Shown here piece after piece: positions 32,436-41,249 of a stretch of 41,904 bases of DNA (the first letter of the stretch is position 1; each line of letters starts with the position of its first letter). The DNA is from an uncultured Eubacteriales bacterium (GTDB taxonomy: Bacteria; Bacillota_I; Bacilli_A; RFN20; CAG-288): the NCBI GenBank assembly GCA_900316035.1, contig ONBI01000009.1, positions 1-41,904 of the forward strand. Reading direction: 5' to 3'. The translations under genes and the position numbers were made by a program. Below the pieces are notes generated by a model. The model ran no database searches, was not told the origin of the DNA, and saw only the letters and a list, made by a program, of their open reading frames with translations.

Positions 32436-34331
32436 TCACTTCTTCGGTGGCAGATGACGGACATAGAAGGAGAGAACATCGATATCGGAAGGATGGACGT
32501 TAGTGATAAGGGAAGCCTGTCCTAACGTCTTCGGCTTGATCAAAGCAAGTTTCTCTCTTGCTTCTAACGATAAGCCATCGATATGGTGGTAATCGAGATT
32601 CTCCGGAAGAGGAAGCTCGGCGTAACTGTTTCTCCGCTCGGCATCTCTTCTTTCCTGCTCTATATAGCCTTCATACTTGATCTCGGTTTCAACCTTATAG
32701 GCTTCTTCCGGCGTAAGATCCGGTAAAGAAGGATAGACTTTCTTCAAACCGCTATAAGTGACATTCTGTCTTCTTAAACAGAGTTTAAGTGTCTCATTGC
32801 CATTTGGCTCTGGAAAACCTAGAGAAGTGACATACCCGCGGATATTCTTATCGGAAGCAATCTGAATCGTCGATAACAAAGCGATGGTATCTTTTACCTT
32901 ATCGATACTAGCCTGAAGGCGATCGTATCTCTCTTTCGAGTTCAATCCTACTCGATAGCCATAAGCGGCAAGACGGGAATCGGCGTTATCGCTGCGGGTG
33001 ATAAGACGGTATTCGCTTCTCGCCGAAAGAAGTCGATACGGCTCTTTGGTTCCCTTGGTGACGATATCATCGATCATGATACCGATATAGGCTTCATCTC
33101 GACGTAATACCAGAGGTTCCTGATGCTTTAACCAAAGACCGGCATTGATTCCGGCCATCAGTCCTAAAGCAGCCGCTTCCTCATAACCGGAAGTACCGGC
33201 GATCTGACCACAGACATAAAGTCCTTCATAACCTTTGATGGCTAAGGTGTGATCGAGTTGACTCGGTTCAATCGCATCGTATTCAATCGCATAGGCATAC
33301 TTGAGGAATCTGGCATGCTCCAATCCACGGATCGAATGGACAATCTCTTCCTGCACTTCGACCGGCATCGAAGTCGAAAGACCGTCGACGTAGGTCGAAT
33401 GAAGCTCGACCGATTCCGGTTCGAGGAAGAGCTGATGGCGAGGATGATCCTTGAAACGGACGACCTTATCCTCAATCGAAGGGCAGTAGCGGGGACCGAC
33501 ACCTTCGACAACTCCACCATACATCGCCGAATCCTTCAAGTGGGCACGGATGATTTCGTGGGTATGTTCGTTGGTGTAGGTGAGATAACAAGGAAGCATA
33601 TCGGAGACTTTCCGATAGACATTGAGATCATCGTAGGAGAAGGAATAGTATCCTTCCATGCCGTCTTCTCTTTTCAGAATCGAAAAATCGATGCTGTCCG
33701 GATCAAGACGGGGCGGAGTACCGGTCTTAAGACGGAGCATATGAAGACCTAAAGCAGCAATCGAACCGGAAAGGCCGTGGCTGGATTTTTCCCCATCCGG
33801 TCCCTGATCCTCAATCACATGACCGCGTAAGATTCTCGCTTCCATGTGGGTACCGGTCGCTAAGATGATGGCTTTTGCCTTGATGAGGCGGCCATCTTCT
33901 AAGACGATACCTTTCGCCTTATGGTCTTCGACCACCAGCTTCTTGACTTCCGCTTCCTGGATATCGAGATTCGGAACCGTAAGCAGGAATTCCTGGACAT
34001 GGCGAGGATAGACTTTCTTATCTTCCTGGGCTCTTAAGCAACGGACACCGGGGCCTTTGGAAGTATTGAGTTCCTTGATCTGAAGAAGAGCACCTTTGGT
34101 ATCGGCAATCTTTCCCATGATACCGCCAAGAGCATCAATCTCACGGACAACGATGCCTTTGGCCGATCCTCCGATATGCGGGTTGCAGGGCATATTGGAG
34201 ACCATCTTAAAGTTAAGACACACTAGAAGTGTGCTTAGTCCCATCGTCGCAGTCGCATAGGAAGCTTCGCTTCCGGCATGTCCGCCACCGACCACGATCA
34301 CATCGTATTCGTCTTTACTGTTGTTTAACAT
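32436..34331 (-). CDS. mnmG: tRNA uridine-5-carboxymethylaminomethyl enzyme MnmG
   Basis: This FAD protein, with MnmE, builds the cmnm5 side chain on wobble uridine of several tRNAs. Motifs are VIVVGGGHAGSEA for FAD, then MPCNPHIGGSAKGIVVREIDALGG, GTHMEARI, and the C-terminal tRNA/MnmE-binding helical part with IEQERRDAE and LSFYVRHLP. I start at the ATG at 34331 (631 residues, MLNNSKDEYD), four bases past the sufB stop; a GTG at 34352 would add seven residues. Neither has a clear ribosome site, so coupling to sufB is likely. mnmG is usually beside mnmE, rsmG or parA; here it is the last gene of the Suf operon. mnmE is not in the window. Confidence 0.96.
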   Translation of the reverse strand: MLNNSKDEYDVIVVGGGHAGSEASYATATMGLSTLLVCLNFKMVSNMPCNPHIGGSAKGIVVREIDALGGIMGKIADTKGALLQIKELNTSKGPGVRCLRAQEDKKVYPRHVQEFLLTVPNLDIQEAEVKKLVVEDHKAKGIVLEDGRLIKAKAIILATGTHMEARILRGHVIEDQGPDGEKSSHGLSGSIAALGLHMLRLKTGTPPRLDPDSIDFSILKREDGMEGYYSFSYDDLNVYRKVSDMLPCYLTYTNEHTHEIIRAHLKDSAMYGGVVEGVGPRYCPSIEDKVVRFKDHPRHQLFLEPESVELHSTYVDGLSTSMPVEVQEEIVHSIRGLEHARFLKYAYAIEYDAIEPSQLDHTLAIKGYEGLYVCGQIAGTSGYEEAAALGLMAGINAGLWLKHQEPLVLRRDEAYIGIMIDDIVTKGTKEPYRLLSARSEYRLITRSDNADSRLAAYGYRVGLNSKERYDRLQASIDKVKDTIALLSTIQIASDKNIRGYVTSLGFPEPNGNETLKLCLRRQNVTYSGLKKVYPSLPDLTPEEAYKVETEIKYEGYIEQERRDAERRNSYAELPLPENLDYHHIDGLSLEAREKLALIKPKTLGQASLITNVHPSDIDVLSFYVRHLPPKK

Positions 34332-34335
34332 AGGT

Positions 34336-35757
34336 TTAGCCGATTGAATCACTCATATCGAACTTGATCAGCTGGTTGAGTTCGACCGCATATTCCATCG
34401 GAAGTTCCTTGCTGAAAGGTTCTAAGAAGCCCATGACGATCATCTGGGTAGCATCGGCACGGGAGAGACCTCTCGACATCAGGTAGAAGAGCTGATCTTC
34501 GCTGATTTTCGAAACACTGGCTTCGTGCTCGAGATAGGAAGAAGCGTTTTTGACTTCGTTGTTCGGGATGGTATCAGAATAGGAGTGATCATCCAAGATC
34601 AGAGTATCGCATTCCTCATGGGCTTTCGAACCCGTGGCATTGGGGTTGATATGGATGAGTCCACGGAAGTTAGCCGTACCGCCTTGACGGGCGATCGATT
34701 TCGAGATGATAGTTGAGGAAGTATCTTTTCCGAGATGGACCATCTTCGCACCGGTATCCTGGAACTGACCTTGGGAAGCGACCGCGATTGAAATCGTCGA
34801 GCCTTTGGCTCTATCGCCTTTCAGAATGCAACAAGGATACTTCATGCAGAGCTTTGAGCCGATATTGCCATCGACCCATTCCATAAGGCCATCTTCGTCG
34901 ACGATAGCGCGCTGAGTGACTAGGTTAAGAATCGAGTTCGACCAGTTCTGAATCGTCGTGTAACGCATCTTGGCGCGTTTTCCGACGAAGATTTCAACGA
35001 TTGCCGCATGGAGAGATTCCTGAGAGTACATCGGGGCGGTGCAGCCTTCGACATAATTGAGTTCCGCATCGTCATCGACGATGATGAGGGTGCGTTCAAA
35101 CTGTCCGCTTCTCTTGTTGTTGATACGGAAATAGGACTGAAGAGGTTTCTCCAGTTTCACACCTTTCGGAACATAGATGAAGGATCCACCGGACCAGACC
35201 GCACTATTCAAAGCCGCATACTTGTTATCCTGCGGCGGAACAAGTTTTCCGAAATACTTCTTCACCAGTTCCGGATACTGTCTTAAACCGGAATCCATAT
35301 CGAGGAAGATGACACCTTTGTCGTTTACTTCCTTAAGCATATTGGAATAGACGGCTTCGGATTCGTATTGCGTGGTGACACCGGCTAAGAACTTCTGCTC
35401 CGCTTCGGGGATACCGAGTTTGGAGAAGGTGTTCTTGACTTCGCTAGGGACCTCGTTCCACTTGTCGGCAATCTTATCGGCGACTTTGGTGTAGTAGGTA
35501 TAGTCTTGGAAATTGATCCAGTTGAGATCCGGACCGAAAGAAGGCTGATGATGGGAAAAGAATTCCTTTAACGCCTTCAGTCGGAATTCGAGCATCCACT
35601 CGGGTTCTTTCTTCTGCGCGGAAATCTCCCTTACGGTCTCCTCGCTTAGGCCCTTCTTCGTCTGGAAGATCGGTTTCTGGGCATCGCGGAACTCGTACTT
35701 TGCTCGATCGTCCTTATCGAGAAGGAGAGAAGGATCCTTTTCGTTATTTTGACTCAT
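34336..35757 (-). CDS. sufB: Fe-S scaffold protein SufB
   Basis: This 473-residue beta-helix protein is the platform of the SufBCD complex on which iron-sulfur clusters are assembled. Features in order: [33 protein letters not shown], the core [24 protein letters not shown] with the conserved glutamate and cysteine, [19 protein letters not shown], and the C-terminal [17 protein letters not shown] motif. Length is normal. Its start overlaps sufU by 14 bases and it is followed by mnmG. It should work with SufC and the short SufD of this operon, and supply clusters to SdaA and others. Confidence 0.97.
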   Translation of the reverse strand: MSQNNEKDPSLLLDKDDRAKYEFRDAQKPIFQTKKGLSEETVREISAQKKEPEWMLEFRLKALKEFFSHHQPSFGPDLNWINFQDYTYYTKVADKIADKWNEVPSEVKNTFSKLGIPEAEQKFLAGVTTQYESEAVYSNMLKEVNDKGVIFLDMDSGLRQYPELVKKYFGKLVPPQDNKYAALNSAVWSGGSFIYVPKGVKLEKPLQSYFRINNKRSGQFERTLIIVDDDAELNYVEGCTAPMYSQESLHAAIVEIFVGKRAKMRYTTIQNWSNSILNLVTQRAIVDEDGLMEWVDGNIGSKLCMKYPCCILKGDRAKGSTISIAVASQGQFQDTGAKMVHLGKDTSSTIISKSIARQGGTANFRGLIHINPNATGSKAHEECDTLILDDHSYSDTIPNNEVKNASSYLEHEASVSKISEDQLFYLMSRGLSRADATQMIVMGFLEPFSKELPMEYAVELNQLIKFDMSDSIG

Positions 35758-36202
35758 GTTCTTTTTCCTCCTCTTCTTTGAAAGCCTTGGCTAAACCGCG
35801 CCAGGAGATATTGGCGCAGGTGATACGCGAAGGCTGACGGTTGACGTTAGCAAAACAGATAGCATCGCCTAAAGCCTCTTCGTCATAAGGTTGACCGGCG
35901 AGCATCTTGTTGAACTCCTCCATCATCTTCATCGCTTCTTTTTCGTTCTTGCCTTTGATATTCTCGGTCATAATCGAAGTAGAAGCCGAAGAGATCGCGC
36001 ATCCTTTTCCATGCCAAAGCGCATCTTCGATGATGCCGTCCTTGATCTTGACCTGGATATAGATATCGTCGATACAGGAATCACTATCCATATGGATCGT
36101 GATATAACTCGGATCGTCGGTCTCTTTGAAGTTGCGCGGGTTCTTATAATTGTCGATGATGATCTCTCTCATCATCTCTTCTTGATTAAGCGAAATAGGC
36201 AT
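35744..36202 (-). CDS. sufU: Zinc-dependent sulfurtransferase SufU
   Basis: This 152-residue IscU-like protein takes the persulfide from SufS and passes it to SufB in Gram-positive bacteria. Zinc ligands fit: cysteine and aspartate in SDSCIDD (about 41-43; the usual NPxCGD is altered), the cysteine of [11 protein letters not shown] (about 66) and the cysteine of [10 protein letters not shown] (about 128). The 18- to 21-residue spacer of SufU between the second and third cysteines is present (EFNKMLAGQ region). It overlaps sufS by 17 bases and sufB by 14, so translation is coupled. Two further in-frame ATGs lie 9 and 10 codons in, but the first fits the overlap. Confidence 0.95.
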   Translation of the reverse strand: MPISLNQEEMMREIIIDNYKNPRNFKETDDPSYITIHMDSDSCIDDIYIQVKIKDGIIEDALWHGKGCAISSASTSIMTENIKGKNEKEAMKMMEEFNKMLAGQPYDEEALGDAICFANVNRQPSRITCANISWRGLAKAFKEEEEKEHESK

Positions 36203-37427
36203 CTAGAAAATCCTCCGCTGTCTTACAGGCTTCAATAAGAGCTTTTACATCCTCTTCGGTATTATAGAGATAGAAAGAAGCTCTCACCGTTCCCTGTGTC
36301 TTCAACACCTCAGGAAGAATCTTGGCGCAGTGCTGTCCAGAACGGACAAAGACACCTTTCGAAGAAAGATAAGTAGCAACATCCTGAGCAAAAACATCTT
36401 TGATATTGAAAGTGACAATGCCACCATCGGCTTTCGGGTTATAGATCACGGCATTGCCGTTTTCCTCTAATCCCTTCACCGCTAAGTCACGGAGCTTACG
36501 CTCGTGCTTCGCGATCGCATCAAAACCGATGCTCTCGAGATACTCACAGGCTCTTCCTAAGCCGATAGCACCGGCGATATTCTGGGTGCCGGCTTCTAGA
36601 CGGTAAGGAAGATCATCGTAGGAGACATAACCATCGGAATGGAAACGGGCATTCATTTCACCGCCGTAACAGAGCGGTTCGAGTTTCTCCAGCTGCTCTT
36701 TCTTTCCGTAAAGAGCACCGCTTCCGGTAGGTCCGCACATCTTGTGTCCGGAGAAGACGAGGAAATCGACATCGTTCTCCTGTACATCCGTCTTATGATG
36801 CGGAACCGACTGGGCGCCATCGTCGACATAAAGAGCGCCGACCGAGTGGGCTAAGGAAGCTAAGCTTTTCACATCGACAGAATAGCCCATGACATTGGAG
36901 ACACTGGCTAAAGCAACGACTTTCGTGCGAGAAGTAAGAACCTTCTTCAGGTTCTCGGGTATGACCTCTCCTTTTTCATCAAGAGGAACGTACTTGATGA
37001 TCGCTCCGGTAAGTTTTGCTACACGGAACCAAGGAAGAACATTGGAAGCATGTTCGGAAGGAGAAAGGACAATCTCATCTCCCGCCGAAAGCTGAGGAAG
37101 AAGACCGAAAGCGACCTGGTTAAGACCAAAGGTATCGCCGGAGGTGAAGACGACTTCTTCGGGAGAAGAAGCATTCAGGAAACTAGCGACTTTCTCCCTT
37201 GCTTTCTGATAGGCGACATCGGCCTGATGGGCAAGAGAATAGTCTCCGCGTCTGGTGTTGGCGGTGTAATTCCTGTAGTAACCTTCTTCGGCTTCGAGCA
37301 CACAATAAGGCTTGAAGGTCGTAGCGGCATTATCGAGGTAGACCAAAGGTTTCCCTTCAAAAAGGGAAGCATGGTCCTGATACATCGGAAAGTCTTTCCG
37401 AAGAGCAAGCGGATCGAGTTCTTTCAT
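36186..37427 (-). CDS. sufS: Cysteine desulfurase SufS
   Basis: This 413-residue PLP enzyme releases sulfur from cysteine as a persulfide on its active cysteine. The cofactor lysine lies in VFSGHKMCGPTGSGALYG (about 228), with the DDGAQS aspartate-glutamine and the histidine of SEHASNVLPW before it. The active cysteine is in VRSGQHCAKILPEV (about 365). It belongs to the group II (SufS) branch, with a near-normal length. It overlaps sufD by four bases. As no other desulfurase is seen in the window, SufS could also feed MnmA. Start MKELDPLALRKDFPMYQ is typical of the family. Confidence 0.97.
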   Translation of the reverse strand: MKELDPLALRKDFPMYQDHASLFEGKPLVYLDNAATTFKPYCVLEAEEGYYRNYTANTRRGDYSLAHQADVAYQKAREKVASFLNASSPEEVVFTSGDTFGLNQVAFGLLPQLSAGDEIVLSPSEHASNVLPWFRVAKLTGAIIKYVPLDEKGEVIPENLKKVLTSRTKVVALASVSNVMGYSVDVKSLASLAHSVGALYVDDGAQSVPHHKTDVQENDVDFLVFSGHKMCGPTGSGALYGKKEQLEKLEPLCYGGEMNARFHSDGYVSYDDLPYRLEAGTQNIAGAIGLGRACEYLESIGFDAIAKHERKLRDLAVKGLEENGNAVIYNPKADGGIVTFNIKDVFAQDVATYLSSKGVFVRSGQHCAKILPEVLKTQGTVRASFYLYNTEEDVKALIEACKTAEDFLDAYFA

Positions 37428-38101
37428 AAGATCAGTCCTCCTAAGGAGTCCTTGATCTTGGAAACAAGGTCTTTATCCTCTAAGCTTTCGATGATCGGAA
37501 GAAGAGAACCGAAAGTGATAAGCTTCTTGCTCTCTTCTAAGGAAATACCGCGGCTCATGAGATAGAAAAGCATCTCCGGGTCATAGGCACCTAAGGCTGC
37601 ACCATGGCTTGCCTTGACATCGTTTTCCTTGATAAGAAGAGCCGGCGAGCATTCGCTTTTCGCATCCGGAGAAAGATTGGTGATCTTCGCTTCCTGACGG
37701 GTCGAGGATTTATGGGCACCGTTTTTAATATAGGAAGAACCTAAGAATCGGAGCGTACCCGTAGAGGAGTTGATACCGGCCATCTTAGTAAGAGAAGTCG
37801 AGGCGATGCCGTTATGATTGACATTGCCGTGGAAGATCTTCGTGAAGTTACCGGAATCGATCGAAGCAATCTGCAAGGTCGCTTTGCTATTCTCTTCAAG
37901 GTCGATTACAAAATCGATATCAAGATCACTCTTGGTGAAATCGACTAACGTGAGGGAAAGATTCTTTCCCTCCTTGACTAAGAAATGAAGAGAAGACTTC
38001 TTCTCTTCGAAAGAATCCGAAAGGAAATAACCGAAAGAAGAATCTTCGTCGACAACGAGATCCTTGGTTATCTCTTTCGGAGAAACAAGCAGGTCTTTCA
38101 T
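37424..38101 (-). CDS. sufD: Short SufD, Fe-S assembly protein
   Basis: This 225-residue protein holds only the second half of a SufD. The conserved C-terminal features are present: the beta-helix repeats (about 50-150), SSTRQEAKITNLSPDAKSE-type region, KASHGAALGAYDPEM and the FYLMSRGISLEESKKLI tail helix. Usual SufD proteins have about 420-440 residues; the N-terminal helical domain is missing. The frame begins three bases after sufC and there is no leftover upstream sequence, so this is a shortened gene, not a broken one. SufD forms SufBC2D with SufB and SufC; a reduced form may keep only the beta-helix contacts. It overlaps sufS by four bases. Confidence 0.93.
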   Translation of the reverse strand: MKDLLVSPKEITKDLVVDEDSSFGYFLSDSFEEKKSSLHFLVKEGKNLSLTLVDFTKSDLDIDFVIDLEENSKATLQIASIDSGNFTKIFHGNVNHNGIASTSLTKMAGINSSTGTLRFLGSSYIKNGAHKSSTRQEAKITNLSPDAKSECSPALLIKENDVKASHGAALGAYDPEMLFYLMSRGISLEESKKLITFGSLLPIIESLEDKDLVSKIKDSLGGLIL

Positions 38102-38104
38102 CGT

Positions 38105-38935
38105 CTATTTCCCCTGAGGCGGAAGAGGTTGACGGACCGCGCAGACACCGATCGAGACATCGCTCGGTTTCTTCTCTTTCTTCTCTAACTTGATGCCGTA
38201 TTCTTTCTCTAAGAAGGAATAACCTTCTCTGGAGATGCGTTTTGCTAACTGACCGTCGCTTTCTTTTGCGATTCTGCCGTTTACGACAACCGCCGTACGG
38301 TTGACTTCGACCATATCGTAAAGCTTATCGTAATGGGAGACGATGAGGAAAGTCGTACCTTCCTCATGAAGCTTCTTGATGAGGTTTCCGATCTCATTGA
38401 GAGCATCGACATCAAGACCCGAATCGATTTCATCCAATAAAGCAATCTTCGGTTTCAGTAACAGCATCTGAAGGATTTCGTTACGTTTCTTCTCTCCGCC
38501 CGAATAGCCTTCGTTAAGATGACGACTAGCCATCGAAGAATCCAGCCCCACTTCGTCATAAGCCTTATTGATGGCAGTATAGAAGCGGAGTAAAGAGATC
38601 GGTTTCTCCTCATGGGCGTTCATCGCCGCACGATAGAAATCCATCGTCACAACCCCAGGGACATCCGGCGGATTCTGGAAAGCCATGAAGATCCCTTTCT
38701 TGCTTCTTTCCGAAGCATCTAAAGGAAGAATATCTTCGCCGTTTAAAGAGATCTTACCCTTGGTCACCTTATAGCGGGGAGAACCCATTATGGCATTGAG
38801 AAGAGTGGATTTGCCGTGTCCGTTCGGTCCGAGAAGAGCGATGCAGTCGCCTTCGTTGACCTTCAAAGAGCAATCCTCAAGAATCGAATTTCCTTCGGCT
38901 TCGACCGAGATATTTTCAATCGTTAACGTGTTCAT
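38105..38935 (-). CDS. sufC: Fe-S assembly ATPase SufC
   Basis: This 276-residue ABC-type ATPase drives the SufBCD complex. It has Walker A GPNGHGKST (about 35-43), the Q loop in FMAFQNPPDVPGV (about 83), signature YSGGEKKRNEI (about 145), Walker B LLDEIDSGLD (about 168) and the switch histidine in VSHYDKL. It carries about 25 extra C-terminal residues (KEKKPSDVSIGV onward) beyond the usual length. GGAGG is placed seven bases before the ATG. It is the first gene of the operon sufC-sufD-sufS-sufU-sufB-mnmG and is transcribed from a promoter with a palindrome in the leader. Confidence 0.97.
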   Translation of the reverse strand: MNTLTIENISVEAEGNSILEDCSLKVNEGDCIALLGPNGHGKSTLLNAIMGSPRYKVTKGKISLNGEDILPLDASERSKKGIFMAFQNPPDVPGVVTMDFYRAAMNAHEEKPISLLRFYTAINKAYDEVGLDSSMASRHLNEGYSGGEKKRNEILQMLLLKPKIALLDEIDSGLDVDALNEIGNLIKKLHEEGTTFLIVSHYDKLYDMVEVNRTAVVVNGRIAKESDGQLAKRISREGYSFLEKEYGIKLEKKEKKPSDVSIGVCAVRQPLPPQGK

Positions 38936-38949
38936 ATTGCCTCCGAAAA

Positions 38950-38965
38950 CAGGTCTAGTGACCTG
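38950..38965. promoter_or_regulatory. Palindrome in the suf leader, candidate operator
   Basis: CAGGTC-TAGT-GACCTG is a perfect 6-bp inverted repeat. It lies about four bases downstream of the predicted suf start, so it can be an operator or an mRNA hairpin before the GGAGG site. Its sequence does not look like a known Fur or IscR box to me. Confidence 0.5.
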
Positions 38966-38975
38966 AAGCCTTTCT

Positions 38976-39004
38976 ATTTTAAAAGATGGTACTTTCTCTT
39001 ACAA
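38976..39004 (-). promoter_or_regulatory. suf operon promoter
   Basis: Minus strand: -35 TTGTAA (38999-39004), exactly 17 bases, -10 TAAAAT (38976-38981). The start is near 38969. Confidence 0.7.
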
Positions 39005-39021
39005 CTGAAATGATAACAAAC

Positions 39022-39068
39022 GAAAAACGCCGTCTCTTCCCTAAGCAAAGAAGAAAGAGAAACGGCGT
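39022..39068 (-). terminator. Terminator of the HIT gene
   Basis: Minus strand ACGCCGTTTCTCTT pairs with AAGAGACGGCGT around a 16-nt loop (39027-39068), followed by TTTTC. Confidence 0.85.
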
Positions 39069-39081
39069 CAAAGACAAACCT

Positions 39082-39495
39082 TTAGAGACCCTTCGAGATT
39101 GAATCCTGGATCAGAAGCATCTCCTTATCTTCCAGCTGCTTCGGCGGGAAGGCAAGTTTCAGTCCATCGTTATCGTAACGCGGGATGACATGGATGTGGA
39201 AGTGACGGACACTCTGTCCGGCACTCTTTCCGATATTGGTCAAGACGTTAGCACCGGTAGCCCCTAACTCCTTGATCTGGGCCTGGGCGATCAGCTGAGC
39301 GACTTCAAAGCAGTAGTCGAGGATGTCTTTGGGGCACTTCGTCATATCGTCGAAATGCTCTTTCGGAACTACAAGAGTATGACCTCTCGAAGAAGGGTTG
39401 ACATCGAGGAAAGCGAGAACCACATCGTCCTCATAGACCTTGTAGGAAGGGATCTCCCCGCGGGCGATCTTACAGAAGATACAGCTGTCAGACAT
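39082..39495 (-). CDS. HIT-family nucleotide hydrolase (HinT-like)
   Basis: This 137-residue protein has the histidine-triad motif HFHIHVIPR (about 98-106) and the N-terminal CIFCKIARGEIPSYKVYED pattern with a zinc-type Cys pair. HinT proteins hydrolyse AMP-lysine, aminoacyl adenylates and other nucleoside phosphoramidates in the cytoplasm. The GGAGG ribosome site is nine bases from the ATG. A terminator hairpin with six T residues lies only 12 bases before this site, with no room for a promoter, so expression should come from read-through of the lipoprotein transcript or a promoter inside the lipoprotein gene. Confidence 0.93.
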   Translation of the reverse strand: MSDSCIFCKIARGEIPSYKVYEDDVVLAFLDVNPSSRGHTLVVPKEHFDDMTKCPKDILDYCFEVAQLIAQAQIKELGATGANVLTNIGKSAGQSVRHFHIHVIPRYDNDGLKLAFPPKQLEDKEMLLIQDSISKGL

Positions 39496-39521
39496 ATTGA
39501 TTTACCTCCGTGATTTTTTTG

Positions 39522-39561
39522 AAAAAAGGGAGAGATAGCTACCTTAAGTAGCTCTTCTCCC
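39522..39561 (-). terminator. Terminator or attenuator between the lipoprotein and HIT genes
   Basis: Minus strand GGGAGAAGAGCTAC pairs with GTAGCTATCTCTCCC (one bulge or mismatch) around TTAAG, followed by TTTTTT. The tail runs almost into the ribosome site of the HIT gene. Confidence 0.85.
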
Positions 39562-39581
39562 CCTGATAATCCGTAAACGAA

Positions 39582-41249
39582 TCAGTCGAGTGTGAACTTC
39601 GGCTCATCGGCATACGAATTGTCGGTCTTGAAGACATCCTTGTAGTTGGTCTTCATATACTCGAGGAAATCCGCATCCGAATAGGAGAAGTCAACACGGC
39701 TGAGCCAATAGACCGAAGCTTCGGACTTATAGGAGCCGGTCGTGGACATCGTATAGGCGACTTCACGGGCGATCTGTTCCTTCGCCGCATCCGAAGTGTA
39801 GATGGAATCGGAATTGCTCTTGCTGAGAGCGGAAGTATCGACAACATCGAGAACGCGGGTGATGTAATAGGTCTTCGAAGAAGAATCATAGTAGAGGATG
39901 TTGCTGATAGCATCGCTCGAGACCGTATCGGCAACCGTCAGATAGCGATAGCCATCCGGTTCATAGACCGTGAGATCTTCGCTGGTGCCTTTGTTCGTCT
40001 TCATCTTGTCAACCGTCGTCTTCGAAGTGGAGACACGAGGCGAGAAGAGACGGTCGCTGAGACCCTGCGGAAGCGAAGAGATGCCGGTGCCCTTGAGGTA
40101 GAGACCCTTGGTGACAAGGTTACGCTTTGCGATATCATCAATGGCACTTTCGATACCTTCTTCTAAGCTATGGGCATAGGAGCCGGTATACGTGGACTCG
40201 AGATCGGAGTTGATGAGTTTCCAGTTATCCAGACCGCGATTGATCTTTTCGACATCGCTCGTGACCTTACCTAAAAGAGTACGGGAAGTAGAATCGGTAC
40301 GGAGTTTGTATTCCTCTAACCAAGATTCCTCAGCATCGGAGAGAACGACATCTCCGTAACGGGAAGAATTCAGACCTAACGAGGTAGCATCTTTCTTCGT
40401 GATACCCTTCCAAAGGCGGGAGAGAACCTTGAATTCCGGGTCCTTACCAAGAAGTTCTTTATGGTTGCCGGTTCCTAAGATATAGTCCTTGACATAGGCA
40501 TCGAGAAGAAGCTTCGCATCGCCGGCTTCATCGCTGCGGTCGACGATGGAAACGATCTGAACCTTACGGGCATTGGTGTTACCGATAGAGGCATAGGACT
40601 TGTTGTAGATGTATTCGGAGGTGAGGTAATTGACTTTCATATCCTCATAAAGCTCATGCTCACGGTACTTCTTATAAGAATCCTCGGCAGTCGAAGAATA
40701 GATGTCGCTATAAGTGAGATCCGGAGTCAGGAACTTACCGGTCGAAGAGACCTTCGAAGAATCGATATCGAGATAATAGTAGTTCTCGTTCAGATACTTC
40801 GCATATTTGGTTTCGTAGTAGAGATTGTCTTTGAGATAGCTCGAACCGCTAGCAACAGAAACCATGTTATCCTTCGCACGGCTTTCAAGGTTCGAATCGC
40901 CCGAAGCCGTCGGAAAAGTGCCGCTGTAATCGGCAACCGAAGTATACTTCAGAGAAGTATCATCGACGACGTTATAGACCGGTTTGTTGCCGTCGTGAGC
41001 CTTCCCGGAAAGCTTCAGAAGAATATCCTTGACGGTTCTTTCATAGACCGCATCGGAAGTCGTAACACCATCATAGTAATCTCTCTTTTTATCCTCGGCT
41101 AAGGTGTTTCCATCCTTATCTTCGGTAACGGAGAAGACAGGATCCTTATAGTCCGTAGGAAGCTTGATCTCCTGCGTATCGCAGGAAGCTAAAACAAAGA
41201 GAGAAAGGAAAGCTAATGTAGCCGATAACTTTTTACTTTTTTTCGACAT
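39582..41249 (-). CDS. Lipoprotein, possibly a degenerate PrsA-like foldase
   Basis: This 555-residue lipoprotein starts MSKKSKKLSATLAFLSLFVL and is cut before the lipobox cysteine at residue 23 (LASC), so it should be lipid-anchored to the outer face of the membrane. I choose the ATG at 41249 because GGAGG precedes it by about ten bases; the longer frame to 41300 lacks a site and spoils the signal peptide. The mature part is Ser-, Tyr- and Asp-rich. Near its end TYYITRVLDV followed by a helical KEQIAREVAY and ADFLEYMKTNY recalls the last strand and C-terminal helices of parvulin foldases, but I cannot find a full catalytic domain. It overlaps the upstream partial gene by 17 bases. Confidence 0.72.
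   Translation of the reverse strand: MSKKSKKLSATLAFLSLFVLASCDTQEIKLPTDYKDPVFSVTEDKDGNTLAEDKKRDYYDGVTTSDAVYERTVKDILLKLSGKAHDGNKPVYNVVDDTSLKYTSVADYSGTFPTASGDSNLESRAKDNMVSVASGSSYLKDNLYYETKYAKYLNENYYYLDIDSSKVSSTGKFLTPDLTYSDIYSSTAEDSYKKYREHELYEDMKVNYLTSEYIYNKSYASIGNTNARKVQIVSIVDRSDEAGDAKLLLDAYVKDYILGTGNHKELLGKDPEFKVLSRLWKGITKKDATSLGLNSSRYGDVVLSDAEESWLEEYKLRTDSTSRTLLGKVTSDVEKINRGLDNWKLINSDLESTYTGSYAHSLEEGIESAIDDIAKRNLVTKGLYLKGTGISSLPQGLSDRLFSPRVSTSKTTVDKMKTNKGTSEDLTVYEPDGYRYLTVADTVSSDAISNILYYDSSSKTYYITRVLDVVDTSALSKSNSDSIYTSDAAKEQIAREVAYTMSTTGSYKSEASVYWLSRVDFSYSDADFLEYMKTNYKDVFKTDNSYADEPKFTLD

Noticed and set aside
33249-33752. 167-codon plus-strand open frame antisense to mnmG
   Set aside because: Antisense shadow of a highly conserved gene.
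37050-37565. 171-codon plus-strand open frame antisense to sufS and sufD
   Set aside because: It crosses two overlapping real genes and has no supporting signals.
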